Shown here piece after piece: positions 5,747 through 13,614 of a DNA stretch of 20,793 bases. Source of the stretch: Thermoplasmata archaeon UBA184 (GTDB taxonomy: Archaea > Thermoplasmatota > Thermoplasmata > Lutacidiplasmatales > UBA184). The notes beneath the pieces were generated by a model. That model did not search any database, was not told where the DNA came from, and worked only from the letters and a program-made list of their open reading frames with translations. Position numbers and translations under genes: made by a program. Each line of letters opens with the position of its first letter. Within the stretch, counting starts at the first letter, position 1. The stretch lies in the NCBI GenBank assembly GCA_002495185.1, contig DAEB01000043.1, positions 22,869 through 43,661 of the forward strand, in the 5' to 3' direction.

Positions 5747-7541
5747 CGGGGACTCCTTCTCGACCCGCCCCGGGGCCGCCGGGGGGCGGGTCCGCGGACG
5801 AGGAGGACACCGCCCCCAGCCATCCTCGAACCCGCGCATCGACCATGTCGAGCGGGAGCGCGCCTTCCTCAAGGATCCGGTCATGGAACGGTCTCGGGTC
5901 GAACCGGTCACCCAGCGTCCTCTCCGCGAGCGAGCGAAGCTCGCGGTACTTGAGCTGCCCGATCTTGTAGGCGAGCGCTTGGCCGGGCCAGACGATGTAC
6001 CGGTCGACCTCGACCGCGATGTCGATCTCGCTCTTTCCAGTGTTCTCGCGGAAGAATCGGATCGCGTCCTCGCGTGACCAGCCGAGAGCGTGGATCCCGG
6101 TGTCGACCACGAGACGGATCGACCGCCACATGTCGTAGACGTACTCGCCCATTTTCGAATATGGGTCCCGGAACGTCCCGAGCTCGCTTCCCAGGCTCTC
6201 GGCGTAGAGTCCCCACCCTTCCACGAACGCGGTGGGGCCGGTGAAGCGGCGGAACGCGGGGAGGTCCTCGATCTCCTGGGCGAGCGCGATCTGAAGATGA
6301 TGCCCCGGAACGGCCTCGTGAAGGCAGAGCGCTTCCATCTCCCACCGGAGCCGGGACCTCAGGTCGTAGGTATTGGCGTAGAAGATGCCGGGGCGACCCG
6401 TGGTAGGTGCCCCGGGCATATAGTACGCGGCCGGGGAACTTCGCGCTCGATACGGGGGGATGGGGAGGACCCCGTACGGGAGTCGGGGCAATCGTCCAAA
6501 CAGGTGGGCCAGCCCCGGGTCGATCTTCTTCGCGATCACCCGGTAGCCGTCGAGGAGCCCCTCCTCGGTCGGGAAGAAGAATCGCTCGTCGGTGCGCAGG
6601 AAATTCAGAAACTCCTGGAAGGACCCGCGGAAGCCGGTCGAACTCATGAGCGCCTCCATCGCGGCCCGCAAACGACGGACCTCTCGGAGCCCGATCTCGT
6701 GAACCTGCTGAGCCGTGAGAGTCGTCGTCGTCTGCAGTGCGATCAGGTGGTCGTAGAGCGCCGGACCTTCCGGCAGTGCGGATACACCGGGGGCGTCTCG
6801 GCAGGCCGGGAGGTACGTCGAGACGAGGTACTCATGGAGCCGCTCGAAGGCGGGGACCACTTTCTCGGTGTAAGCCGCGACCGCGGCATCCCGGAGGCGG
6901 GGGCGATCCCGCTCCTCGATGCGGGGAGAGAACTCCGCGAAGGCGTGGAGGAACGGGCTTTCGAGCGGGTTCTTGGGGATCAGTCCACGGACCTGGTCGG
7001 GTAGTCCTCGGACGGCTACCGTGTAGGGAGTGAACCCCTGCGCCCGACCCGCCTCGAGGAGGGAGATGTTCTGTCGGACCGCCGGGTCGAGGAGTCTCAG
7101 ACGAGAAACGATGCGTTCGCACTCCACCGCGCGGTCCCGAGGCTGCACCTCGATGGTATCGGAGGCGGTGATGTGGATCCCTTCCATCTGATTGATCGGC
7201 ATCCGTAGGCTGTGCGGCATCCCGAGACAGAACGGAAGAGGGTCGAGGCCGAAGGCCAGGCCCCGCTCCGCCGTCCCGAGGATTCCCTCGTAGAGGTCGT
7301 AGCTCACCCGCTCCCGCGTCGAGAGACCTTCCGGATTGATCCGACGAAGTTCCTCGACGCTGGTCCTCAGGTGGCGGGTACGCCCGTCGATCCCCTCGGG
7401 GGAATCGTCGGTCCATCGGTCATCGAATCCCGGGAACCCAAAATTGGTGGCAAGCTCCGGGTACTCGGAGAGCCACTTCTTCCAGTCCGTCTCGAGGAAC
7501 GCTCGAAAGGCGCGCGACTCCGATTGCTCGGGAACGGTCAT
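5736..7541 (-). CDS. DUF885-family putative metallopeptidase
   Basis: A 601-residue soluble protein of the DUF885 family, distantly related to M3/M32-type zinc peptidases. The family signature HEAVPGHH is at residues 408-415, with EGWGLYAE at 441-448 supplying the usual downstream glutamate ligand. The length matches the family's usual 550-600. The bacterial relatives I know of carry a signal peptide; none is seen here, so this copy should be cytoplasmic. The start is ATG 7541; a TTG 13 codons earlier is unlikely, and a TATA-like CAAATA (minus, 7591-7597) lies about 52 bases before 7541. It is the first gene of a two-gene unit with the overlapping YciI-like gene. Peptidase activity is inferred, not shown. 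Confidence 0.9.
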   Translation of the reverse strand: MTVPEQSESRAFRAFLETDWKKWLSEYPELATNFGFPGFDDRWTDDSPEGIDGRTRHLRTSVEELRRINPEGLSTRERVSYDLYEGILGTAERGLAFGLDPLPFCLGMPHSLRMPINQMEGIHITASDTIEVQPRDRAVECERIVSRLRLLDPAVRQNISLLEAGRAQGFTPYTVAVRGLPDQVRGLIPKNPLESPFLHAFAEFSPRIEERDRPRLRDAAVAAYTEKVVPAFERLHEYLVSTYLPACRDAPGVSALPEGPALYDHLIALQTTTTLTAQQVHEIGLREVRRLRAAMEALMSSTGFRGSFQEFLNFLRTDERFFFPTEEGLLDGYRVIAKKIDPGLAHLFGRLPRLPYGVLPIPPYRARSSPAAYYMPGAPTTGRPGIFYANTYDLRSRLRWEMEALCLHEAVPGHHLQIALAQEIEDLPAFRRFTGPTAFVEGWGLYAESLGSELGTFRDPYSKMGEYVYDMWRSIRLVVDTGIHALGWSREDAIRFFRENTGKSEIDIAVEVDRYIVWPGQALAYKIGQLKYRELRSLAERTLGDRFDPRPFHDRILEEGALPLDMVDARVRGWLGAVSSSSADPPPGGPGAGREGVPDGV

Positions 7542-7590
7542 CGGTCGGTCCCCCGGCGAGCTCGCCGGTCGGCGGGCCAACGGGACCGTC

Positions 7591-7597
7591 TATTTGA
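7591..7597 (-). promoter_or_regulatory. TATA-like element of the DUF885-YciI unit
   Basis: The minus strand reads TCAAATA about 52 bases before ATG 7541. It shares a 147-base divergent gap with the promoter of the VOC gene at 7689. Confidence 0.4.
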
Positions 7598-7657
7598 GAG
7601 GATGCGCGCGACCAGGAGCCGGCCGGTCGACGCCCCCGCTCATCGCGCGGGCACAAA

Positions 7658-7666
7658 AGGATAAGG
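7658..7666 (+). promoter_or_regulatory. TATA-like element of the GTG-start VOC gene
   Basis: AGGATAAGG has its centre about 27 bases before GTG 7689. There is no Shine-Dalgarno between them, so this is a good example of a leaderless GTG start. Confidence 0.5.
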
Positions 7667-7688
7667 TCCCCTCCTCATCGGGTGACGC

Positions 7689-8117
7689 GTGCGGCGTCCC
7701 AGCGTTCGGTTTCTTTATTCGGGAATCCGTGTACGTGACCTCGACCGGTCGCTCGCATTCTACCGAGCTCTTGGCTTCCGGGTCCGCGCCCGAGGGCGCA
7801 TGGCCCACGGAGGGGAATGGGTTCACCTGGTCTACCCCGGCTCCCGTCATCGCGTTGAGCTCAACTATTACCCTCGGGGGAATCGCTTCTACACGCCGTT
7901 CCGGCCGGGCCTGGAATTCGATCACTTTGGGTTCTACGCTCCCGACGTGGAGCGATGGTATGAGAGGGCGCTCCGGGCCGGAGGGAAGCGAGTGGCCGAC
8001 TTCGTGGACGGCAAGAGCCGGCTCGTCTACGTCAACGACCCCAACGGCGTGTGCATCGAGGCCTTCGGACCTTCGCGTCCGCCGCGCCGGCGCGTCCCTC
8101 GCTCCCGCTCTCCCTAG
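7689..8117 (+). CDS. VOC-superfamily (glyoxalase I-like) protein
   Basis: A 142-residue protein with one vicinal-oxygen-chelate unit (two beta-alpha-beta-beta-beta modules). Family marks are IRVRDLDRSLAFYRALGF (13-30), VELNYYP (56-62), FDHFGFYA (77-84) and NDPNGVCIEAFG (116-127). Glu57, His79 and Glu124 line up with three of the four metal ligands of glyoxalase I. The position of the first ligand, usually His, appears to be Tyr10, so classic lactoylglutathione lyase activity is uncertain. The final 15 residues are Arg/Pro-rich. The GTG start is backed by a TATA-like element 27 bases upstream. Its TAG stop shares the bases CTAG with the stop of the convergent gene. Confidence 0.85.
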   Translation: MRRPSVRFLYSGIRVRDLDRSLAFYRALGFRVRARGRMAHGGEWVHLVYPGSRHRVELNYYPRGNRFYTPFRPGLEFDHFGFYAPDVERWYERALRAGGKRVADFVDGKSRLVYVNDPNGVCIEAFGPSRPPRRRVPRSRSP

Positions 8118-8779
8118 TGGGTGGCTCCGGTCGCGCCGCTCTCGGTCGTCACCAGCCGCCGACGAATCTCGCGAGACAGCGACCCGATTTCGGACGCGAG
8201 CTTGATCGGGCCGCTCACGACCTCGGGGAGGCGCAAGTCGGCCTGGATGTGGGAGCGGACTCGCGCCCCCCACAGCACCACAGAAGCCCATCCCGCCCCG
8301 CCGGGGTCTCCCGACGTTCGATGGGAGACCGTGAGCAAGATGAGGTCGCTGTCGTAGGTTCCCCCGAACCGAAGCCAGAAGATCCCAGAGGTGGCGGCGG
8401 CGCCGAGGACCCAAAGGACTCCGACCAACGGCGAGCCCAGAATGTACGCGTCGAGCCCTCCGAGGATCGCTCCCGCGACGAACACGACCGCGATCGGGAC
8501 CACGGCGGTGGAGGACGTCATTCCCCGTCGTCGTACACCGCGCTCACCGACCCACGCGAGGGAGTACCGGTCCTTCGACGTACCGAGAATCCGGTCGAGT
8601 CCGGAGCTCGGGAAAGGCGTGAAGCCCGCGTCCTCCAGAATCGAGGGAGTCACTCGGTCGACCTCGGGCCCGGGGTCGGGACGAAGCACGATTTCCTGAC
8701 GAAGAGGGAATCCCGAGAGGTACTCGAGGTCGAGCGGTCGACCTATCCTGCGTCGGTTCGATCGCTCGGTGCTTGCCAT
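8114..8779 (-). CDS. Two-helix membrane protein, function unknown
   Basis: A 221-residue protein with no family I recognise. Two hydrophobic helices lie at about residues 91-109 and 114-137, preceded by basic RRR (83-85), giving a hairpin with both ends probably cytoplasmic. Residues 145-221 form an amphipathic soluble domain with VVLWGARVRSHIQADLRLPE. ATG 8779 was chosen because a TATA-like element covers 8823-8829, overlapping the upstream in-frame GTG at 8824 and so excluding it. TTG 8791 is another alternative. It converges on the VOC gene, sharing CTAG at the stops, and diverges from the GGT-family gene. Confidence 0.7.
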   Translation of the reverse strand: MASTERSNRRRIGRPLDLEYLSGFPLRQEIVLRPDPGPEVDRVTPSILEDAGFTPFPSSGLDRILGTSKDRYSLAWVGERGVRRRGMTSSTAVVPIAVVFVAGAILGGLDAYILGSPLVGVLWVLGAAATSGIFWLRFGGTYDSDLILLTVSHRTSGDPGGAGWASVVLWGARVRSHIQADLRLPEVVSGPIKLASEIGSLSREIRRRLVTTESGATGATH

Positions 8780-8822
8780 CGGCCCGTCCAAGAACCGCTT
8801 CGGTACCCCAAATGCGAACTCC

Positions 8823-8829
8823 ACTTATC
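8823..8829 (-). promoter_or_regulatory. TATA-like element of the two-helix membrane protein gene
   Basis: The minus strand reads GGATAAG, nearly the same element as before the gene at 7689. It lies about 47 bases before ATG 8779, predicting a leader of about 20 bases. Confidence 0.45.
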
Positions 8830-8890
8830 CCTGGGCCCGCGCCTCGACGGCGGTCCACGGGAGGGAGATGCCCGAGGCCCGACCCGCAGC

Positions 8891-8897
8891 ATTTTGT
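8891..8897 (+). promoter_or_regulatory. TATA-like element of the GGT-family gene
   Basis: ATTTTGT has its centre about 28 bases before ATG 8922, with no Shine-Dalgarno between. This supports 8922 over the in-frame ATG at 8868. Confidence 0.45.
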
Positions 8898-8921
8898 CGG
8901 GCGGACCGTTCCTCCCTTTCG

Positions 8922-10403
8922 ATGCCGAGGAGACCGGGGCGCGCCGGCCGGGGCGCGGTAGCGTCCGCACATCCCCTGAGCACTCGAGTGGGCCTCGAGA
9001 TCCTCCGGTCCGGTGGGAACGCCTACGACGCCGCCCTCGCAGTGAGTGCGATGCTGCCCGTCGTGCAACCTCACATGAATGGACTCGGGTCGGATTTCTT
9101 CGCCGTTCTTCGCGAGGGGCGCTCGATTGCCGTGAACTCGGCGGGCCCCGCCGGGTCGGAGGCCACGATCGACCGCTACCATTGCGGCGGATTCGCCCAC
9201 ATTCCCGACCGGGGCCCGCTCTCCTCGATCACGGTCCCCGGGATGGTCGGCGCGTGGTCGGTGCTTGCCTCTCGGGGGAACCTCGGATGGAAGAGGGCTC
9301 TCGCGCCCGCCATCCGGATTGCCGCCACCGGTTTTCCCGCCACCCCCGGCATTGCTGGGTCAGTCCGGTCCGTACGTTGGTCCGACCCGGATTTCCGGGC
9401 GGAGTTCGGGCGGGTGCGTTCGGGTCTTCTCCTCCAGCGACCGGACCTCGCGAAGACCCTGCTTCGGATCTCCGCGGACGGCGGTCACTCGTTCTACCAC
9501 GGGTCGCTCGCCCGAACGATTTGCCGAGACTTGGCTCGAAAAGGCGGGCTCCTCGTGCCCTCCGATTTCGACACGTTTCGGCCCGAGATCGTTCCGCCGT
9601 TGCGAACACGATATCGGGGCTACGTGGTCGACACCAATCCCCCTCCGAGTCAGGGCGCGACCGCGCTCATCTGGCTCAACCTGCTGGCCCACCAAGACCT
9701 CTCCGAGCGAACCGAACGAGAGTTCGTGGGAGCATTGGAACGCACGATGCGAATCGCGTATGACTACCGAGCCGCCCTGATCGGGGATCCCCGGTTCCTT
9801 CCGTTCCCCCGAGCGATGGTCCGTCCGACTGCGACGTATCCACCGATCGGTGCTCCCGGCGCTCTGCGGCCCGCTCATTCGGACACCACCGCCTTCAGCG
9901 TCTACGACGGAGATGTAGGGGTCAGCGCCATCCAGAGCAACTACGGGGGTTTCGGCTCCGGAATCCTGGTCCACGGCACCGGAATCACGCTCAACAACCG
10001 GGGTTCCTACTTCACCCTCGACCCGTCGCACCACAACGCGCTCGCTCCCGAGAAGCGGACGTTCCACACGCTGATGGCGACCTGTGTTTCCGGTCCGAGA
10101 ACGGTTCTGTTCGGTTCGATGGGCGGCGACGTGCAACCCCAGGTGACGGTTCAGGTCCTCACCCGCCACTTGGACCGTCTGGTTCCGCTGAAGGACGCCA
10201 TTACGGCACCGAGGTTCGCCTACCCTGCGACGATCTACGGTCGGGCGGGTCTGATCCGGGAACCCGGAGTCCCGCTCGGGCGGGCGAGGGTCGCGCGATG
10301 GGGCGACGCGAAGTTCGGGGTCGCCCAGGGGATCTCGGTCGGCGAGGATTGCGAGGTCGGGGTCGATCCCCGGGGTGACGGCCTCCTCCCTCTCCCTTCA
10401 TAG
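8922..10403 (+). CDS. Gamma-glutamyltransferase-family Ntn hydrolase
   Basis: A 493-residue member of the GGT family, autoprocessed N-terminal-nucleophile hydrolases that cleave gamma-glutamyl or acyl amides. The opening SAHPLSTRVGLEILRSGGNA is typical. The predicted self-cleavage site is before Thr322 in HSDTTAFSVYDGD, giving subunits of about 321 and 172 residues as in the family. GSGI and a GSMGGDVQPQ segment build the rest of the active site. After HMNGLGSDFF the usual FRE-type arginine that binds the glutamyl carboxylate is replaced by VNSAGPAG, so the substrate may be an acyl amide rather than glutathione. No signal peptide is visible, unlike secreted bacterial GGT. The start is ATG 8922, backed by a TATA-like element. 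Confidence 0.88.
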   Translation: MPRRPGRAGRGAVASAHPLSTRVGLEILRSGGNAYDAALAVSAMLPVVQPHMNGLGSDFFAVLREGRSIAVNSAGPAGSEATIDRYHCGGFAHIPDRGPLSSITVPGMVGAWSVLASRGNLGWKRALAPAIRIAATGFPATPGIAGSVRSVRWSDPDFRAEFGRVRSGLLLQRPDLAKTLLRISADGGHSFYHGSLARTICRDLARKGGLLVPSDFDTFRPEIVPPLRTRYRGYVVDTNPPPSQGATALIWLNLLAHQDLSERTEREFVGALERTMRIAYDYRAALIGDPRFLPFPRAMVRPTATYPPIGAPGALRPAHSDTTAFSVYDGDVGVSAIQSNYGGFGSGILVHGTGITLNNRGSYFTLDPSHHNALAPEKRTFHTLMATCVSGPRTVLFGSMGGDVQPQVTVQVLTRHLDRLVPLKDAITAPRFAYPATIYGRAGLIREPGVPLGRARVARWGDAKFGVAQGISVGEDCEVGVDPRGDGLLPLPS

Positions 10404-10485
10404 GTAGGAGCGCATTACCCCCGGGGGTCCCGAACGCCGACGCGGGCAGGGGGCGGCTTCCGGGAAGGCGGGATTTCGCGAGACC

Positions 10486-10713
10486 ATGCCGTACGTGGAG
10501 TACGACGAGGTAGAGGCTATCTGCCGGGACTGCGGCCGAGCATTTCGGTCGGAAGACGCGCTCGACGAGCATCGAGTAGAGGCGCACGCGACGGCTGTCA
10601 AGGCCCCCGAAGAGCCGAGCCGACCGCGGACCGTCAAGTGTTCCCTCTGCAGCCAACGGTTCACGACGACCGCGGCGCTGAAGGAGCACACCCGCAAGGC
10701 TCACTCGAGCTAG
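10486..10713 (+). CDS. Small double C2H2 zinc-finger protein
   Basis: A 75-residue protein made of two classical fingers, each C-x2-C-x12-H-x4-H: CRDCGRAF...HRVEAH (residues 13-34) and CSLCSQRF...HTRKAH (52-73). The 17-residue linker is Pro/Glu/Arg-rich. Small C2H2 proteins are common in archaea and are thought to bind DNA or RNA; the target here is unknown. The start ATG 10486 leaves 12 acidic residues before the first finger. A short A/T-rich GGATTTC lies only 14 bases upstream, too close for a TATA box, so it may be read through from the GGT-family gene 82 bases upstream. Confidence 0.85.
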   Translation: MPYVEYDEVEAICRDCGRAFRSEDALDEHRVEAHATAVKAPEEPSRPRTVKCSLCSQRFTTTAALKEHTRKAHSS

Positions 10714-10782
10714 CCCCCGGGCGAAGGGGGTCCTCCAGCTTCCGAGCCATTCCCGGGCTCGTGGGATGCCGGTGCTCCGACC

Positions 10783-10790
10783 CTTATGTA
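10783..10790 (+). promoter_or_regulatory. TATA-like element of the PhnB-like gene
   Basis: CTTATGTA has its centre about 35 bases before ATG 10822, predicting a leader of about 8 bases. The TATGTA core and spacing match the element before the surface-protein gene at 15372. Confidence 0.5.
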
Positions 10791-10821
10791 GGGGCGCACC
10801 GTCCCCTGCCCGGGACTTCGC

Positions 10822-11373
10822 ATGACTCCTTCCAAGTCGAAGCCGAAAGGCCGGACGCGGCAGTCGGACGAGCCATCGCCCATCCCACCCGGATTCGGCA
10901 CTGTGACCGCGTACCTGTGTGTCGAGGGGGGCCTCGCTGCAATCGAATTCTACAAGCGGGCCTTCGGGGCCAAGGAACATTCCCGGAGAGTCACTCCGAA
11001 CGGCCGGCTGATTCACGGGCAAATCCAGATCGGAGATACGATGGTGTTCCTCTCGGACGTCTTCCCGGACTCCGAGACCGCCGCGCCCTCCGCCATCGGG
11101 ACCACGACGGTCACGCTCCACATCTACACGGAGAACGTGGACGCGCTCTGGGACCGGGCGGTGTCGGCCGGTGCGCGGGTAGCAATCCCGCTCGAGAATC
11201 AGTACTGGGGCGAGCGGTACGGGAAGCTGGTCGACCCGTTCGGCCACCAGTGGACGCTTTCGATGCGCGTGAAGGTCTCGGGCGAGGAAGTGGAGGCGAA
11301 GCGCCTGGAGGCGGAGGCCGCGTTCGCCCGGGAGGAACGCCCGAGCCGGTCCCCTCGCTACGGAGACGCGTAA
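10822..11373 (+). CDS. PhnB-like VOC-superfamily protein
   Basis: A 183-residue protein with a PhnB/3-demethylubiquinone-methyltransferase-like VOC domain at about residues 25-152. Marks are AIEFYKRAFGAKE, the strand RLIHGQIQIGDTMVFLSD, the segment YTENVDALWDRAVSAGA, and GERYGKLVDPFGHQWTLS at the end. These proteins are metal-binding or substrate-binding single-unit VOC folds often linked to bleomycin-type resistance or methylglyoxal detoxification; the actual ligand is unknown. A charged, probably disordered tail follows (EEVEAKRLEAEAAFAREER). The start ATG is supported by a TATA-like element. It is not closely related to the other VOC protein at 7689. Confidence 0.87.
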   Translation: MTPSKSKPKGRTRQSDEPSPIPPGFGTVTAYLCVEGGLAAIEFYKRAFGAKEHSRRVTPNGRLIHGQIQIGDTMVFLSDVFPDSETAAPSAIGTTTVTLHIYTENVDALWDRAVSAGARVAIPLENQYWGERYGKLVDPFGHQWTLSMRVKVSGEEVEAKRLEAEAAFAREERPSRSPRYGDA

Positions 11374-11475
11374 GCGCGGGCGGAGCCGGCACCCGTCCCG
11401 TCGCCTCGTCCGCCCTCGGCCTTTCCCCCCGTGCGCGGAGGTCGCGAGGTTTCGCGGAGCTCCTCCGGGGTGCCC

Positions 11476-11482
11476 CAAAAAG
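11476..11482 (+). promoter_or_regulatory. Possible TATA element of the DUF4760-like gene
   Basis: CAAAAAG is the only A/T-rich run in the gap before ATG 11542. It predicts a leader of about 36 bases. The motif is weak. Confidence 0.3.
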
Positions 11483-11541
11483 CTCTTGGCCTCGGCCGCT
11501 CGAGCAGGTTCTGGCCCCCGGAGCGCGGTCCTCGAGACGAA

Positions 11542-12081
11542 ATGATCGACTGGTCCAACATCGCCATCTGGTCGCTCGTCGGGACCTGGGTCCTGGTGGT
11601 GGGCACGCTTCTCTTGATGCTCTGGCAAAACCTCCAGACCCAGAAGCTGAATTCAGCCAACGCCGTGATGAACCTGCGAGAGCGGTTCGACAGCCCGAGG
11701 ATGCGAGCCTCGCGTCGTCACGTGAGCGAGCGGCTTCTGCGGAAAGCGCACCAAGACATCTCGAACATCGAGGTGGTCACCTTCTTTGAGCTCGTCGGGA
11801 CGCTCACCCACCGAAAGGTGCTGGACCGGGATCTGGTCTGGGAGGCTTTCGGGGGATGGATCACCTCGTACTACTGGGCGCTCCGCAATCCGGTCGACAT
11901 GATCGGGGACCTTCGCCGCTCGATGAACGACCCGCTGATCTTCCACGAATACGAGTGGCTCGCCGGCCGCATCATCTCGATCGACCGTCGGATGGTGGGA
12001 CGCGACGCGGATTCCGGCCCCGCCTTCGCGGTCGAGGCCGAGCGCGTTCTGGCGCGAGAGGCAGCGCTCGAGTCGATCTGA
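11542..12081 (+). CDS. DUF4760-like single-pass membrane protein
   Basis: A 179-residue protein with one N-terminal membrane helix (about residues 7-28) followed by a helical cytoplasmic domain. The pattern NAVMNLRERFDSPRM, FFELVGTLTHRKVLDRDLVWEAFGGWITSYYWALR resembles the DUF4760 family, whose role is unknown. ATG 11542 directly precedes the helix. The 37 extra codons of the longer open frame are Arg/Gly/Ser-rich and look like untranslated sequence. It ends 101 bases before the phosphoribosyltransferase gene. The family call is from pattern recognition only. Confidence 0.75.
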   Translation: MIDWSNIAIWSLVGTWVLVVGTLLLMLWQNLQTQKLNSANAVMNLRERFDSPRMRASRRHVSERLLRKAHQDISNIEVVTFFELVGTLTHRKVLDRDLVWEAFGGWITSYYWALRNPVDMIGDLRRSMNDPLIFHEYEWLAGRIISIDRRMVGRDADSGPAFAVEAERVLAREAALESI

Positions 12082-12142
12082 TCGAGCCCGAGGTGGAGTC
12101 GTCCGCAGTCCGCCGATTCCCTCGCGGCCTCCGACGACCGTG

Positions 12143-12150
12143 AGGTTAAC
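12143..12150 (+). promoter_or_regulatory. TATA-like element of the phosphoribosyltransferase gene
   Basis: AGGTTAAC has its centre about 36 bases before ATG 12183, the same spacing as for the genes at 10822 and 15372. The element itself is weak. Confidence 0.35.
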
Positions 12151-12182
12151 CACCCCGACGCTCTGGCGGTTTTCGGTGGGCC

Positions 12183-12866
12183 ATGAGGGACCCGGACGGT
12201 CCTTTGGTTCCGCTTCCGGATCGCGAGACGGCGGGAAGGCTGCTCGCCGAGCGGCTCCGCCGGTACGAGGACGAGAATCCCGTGGTGGTCGCCCTGCCCC
12301 GTGGGGGGGTGCCCGTGGCGTACGAGATCGCCGTGAGCTTGGGAGCGCCGCTCGACATCCTCATTGTACGGAAGGTCGGGGCGCCCGGGAACCCCGAGTA
12401 CGGACTGGGAGCCGTCGTAGAAGGAGGGAGCCGGTACCTCGATGAGCCGCGGATCCGAGCCGCGGGGTACACCGTCCGGGAGCTCGGTCCGACGATCGCT
12501 CGGGAGGTCGCCGAGGTCGACCGGAGGGCGCGGGAGTTTCGAGCGGGCCGGCCGGCCATCGATCTCGCCGACCGAACGGTGATCGTTACCGATGATGGTG
12601 TAGCGACCGGGGGGACCGTCCTCGCGGCGCTGCACGCGGTACGCGCGCGCTCGCCCCGGCGGGTGGTCCTCGCCCTCGGGGTCGCTCCCCCGGAGACCGT
12701 GGAACTGCTTCGACCGGAGGTCGACGATCTCGTGGTGCTCCTCGTCCCGGACCGGTTCTTTGCCGTCGGGGAGTGGTACCGCCGATTCTCTCAGGTGAGC
12801 GACGCGGAGGTCGAACGCCTCCTCGAACGCGCCCGCGAACCCCACGAGAACGCGCCGTCCGAGTGA
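12183..12866 (+). CDS. Phosphoribosyltransferase-domain protein
   Basis: A 227-residue type I phosphoribosyltransferase fold. The PRPP-binding loop is TVIVTDDGVATGGT (132-145), preceded by the pyrophosphate-loop region ALPRGGVPVAYEIA (37-50) and the segment RKVGAPGNPEYGLGAV (63-78). That last block is typical of a family of predicted phosphoribosyltransferases often found alone or fused to dienelactone hydrolase or erythromycin esterase domains, with no established substrate. Purine salvage is possible but not supported by specific residues. The start ATG 12183 follows a weak TATA-like element. The protein is complete and followed 160 bases later by a CBS-domain gene. Confidence 0.88.
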   Translation: MRDPDGPLVPLPDRETAGRLLAERLRRYEDENPVVVALPRGGVPVAYEIAVSLGAPLDILIVRKVGAPGNPEYGLGAVVEGGSRYLDEPRIRAAGYTVRELGPTIAREVAEVDRRAREFRAGRPAIDLADRTVIVTDDGVATGGTVLAALHAVRARSPRRVVLALGVAPPETVELLRPEVDDLVVLLVPDRFFAVGEWYRRFSQVSDAEVERLLERAREPHENAPSE

Positions 12867-13026
12867 GATCGGGGCGGCAGGATCGTTCGGCGACGACCAG
12901 GACTTGGCTGGGCTCGGGGGCTGGGGGGTTCCTCCCGGCGGAGCGGTCCGCGAAACCCTCAAAGGCAGGGAGGTCAGGTTCTCTCGACGGAGCGGACAAG
13001 ACCGTTCCGGACCGATCCGGAGACCG

Positions 13027-13587
13027 ATGGCACCCCGACGAGCGAAAACGACGAAGGCGGCCAGCTCCCGTTGGAGGGCTCCGGGTCGAACGCACCCTCC
13101 TTCGCCGGGGTCGTTCGTGATCAACGTCGTCGTGCGCGACGTGATGAGCCGGCACCCCATCACGGTCGGCCCGGATGCCAACCTTCTCGACGCCCTCGTC
13201 CTGATGCGCGGACAGAAGGTGTCGGGTCTTCCGGTCGTCGCGGAGGATGGGAAGCTTGTGGGAGTGCTCAGTCAGCGCGATGTCGCGCGCACGCTGCGCG
13301 GCGCCGGTGGGATCCCCGAGGTGACGGGGCTCTTCGACCTGCTTATCTTCGGCCTCTCCGAGGAAACCGGAGTGAGCGGGCAGGTCCTGAAGCGAATCCT
13401 TGAGGAGACCAACGTACGGGATGCCATGTCGAGTCCTCCGATCTCGATCCCGGCGGACGCGTCCCTCGAGCTCGCGGCCGAAGTGATGCGGGAGAACGAG
13501 ATCAACCGGATCCCGGTGCTCCGCGGGGACCGGCTCATCGGAATCGTCACCCGGAACGACCTGGTTCGGGCGATGGTGCACTCCTGA
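13027..13587 (+). CDS. CBS-domain pair protein
   Basis: A 186-residue protein consisting of two CBS domains (about residues 36-90 and 130-184) that fold as one Bateman module. Each has the opening VRDVMS or VRDAMS and the closing LVGVLSQRDV or LIGIVTRNDL. Such modules bind AMP, ATP or SAM and regulate partner proteins. The 28-residue insert between them contains GLFDLLIFGL. The N-terminus is uncertain: ATG 13027 adds a basic 30-residue extension (APRRAKTTKAASS), while GTG 13117 would begin right at the domain. The frame upstream of 13027 starts only with TTG and is probably not translated. Confidence 0.85.
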   Translation: MAPRRAKTTKAASSRWRAPGRTHPPSPGSFVINVVVRDVMSRHPITVGPDANLLDALVLMRGQKVSGLPVVAEDGKLVGVLSQRDVARTLRGAGGIPEVTGLFDLLIFGLSEETGVSGQVLKRILEETNVRDAMSSPPISIPADASLELAAEVMRENEINRIPVLRGDRLIGIVTRNDLVRAMVHS

Positions 13588-13614
13588 GAACTAGGGCTCG
13601 GTCGCGACGATCGT

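Noticed and set aside
8051..9763. 570-codon open frame on plus across the two-helix membrane protein and the GGT-family gene
   Set aside because: The product is low-complexity Arg/Pro/Gly-rich, and it runs through two real genes on different strands.
10201..11628. 475-codon open frame on minus
   Set aside because: It is antisense to the GGT end, the zinc-finger gene and the PhnB-like gene, all of which have recognisable motifs in the sense frames.
12904..13026. N-terminal extension of the CBS protein from TTG 12904
   Set aside because: TTG start, low-complexity translation and no promoter-like element in front. The CBS domains begin far downstream.
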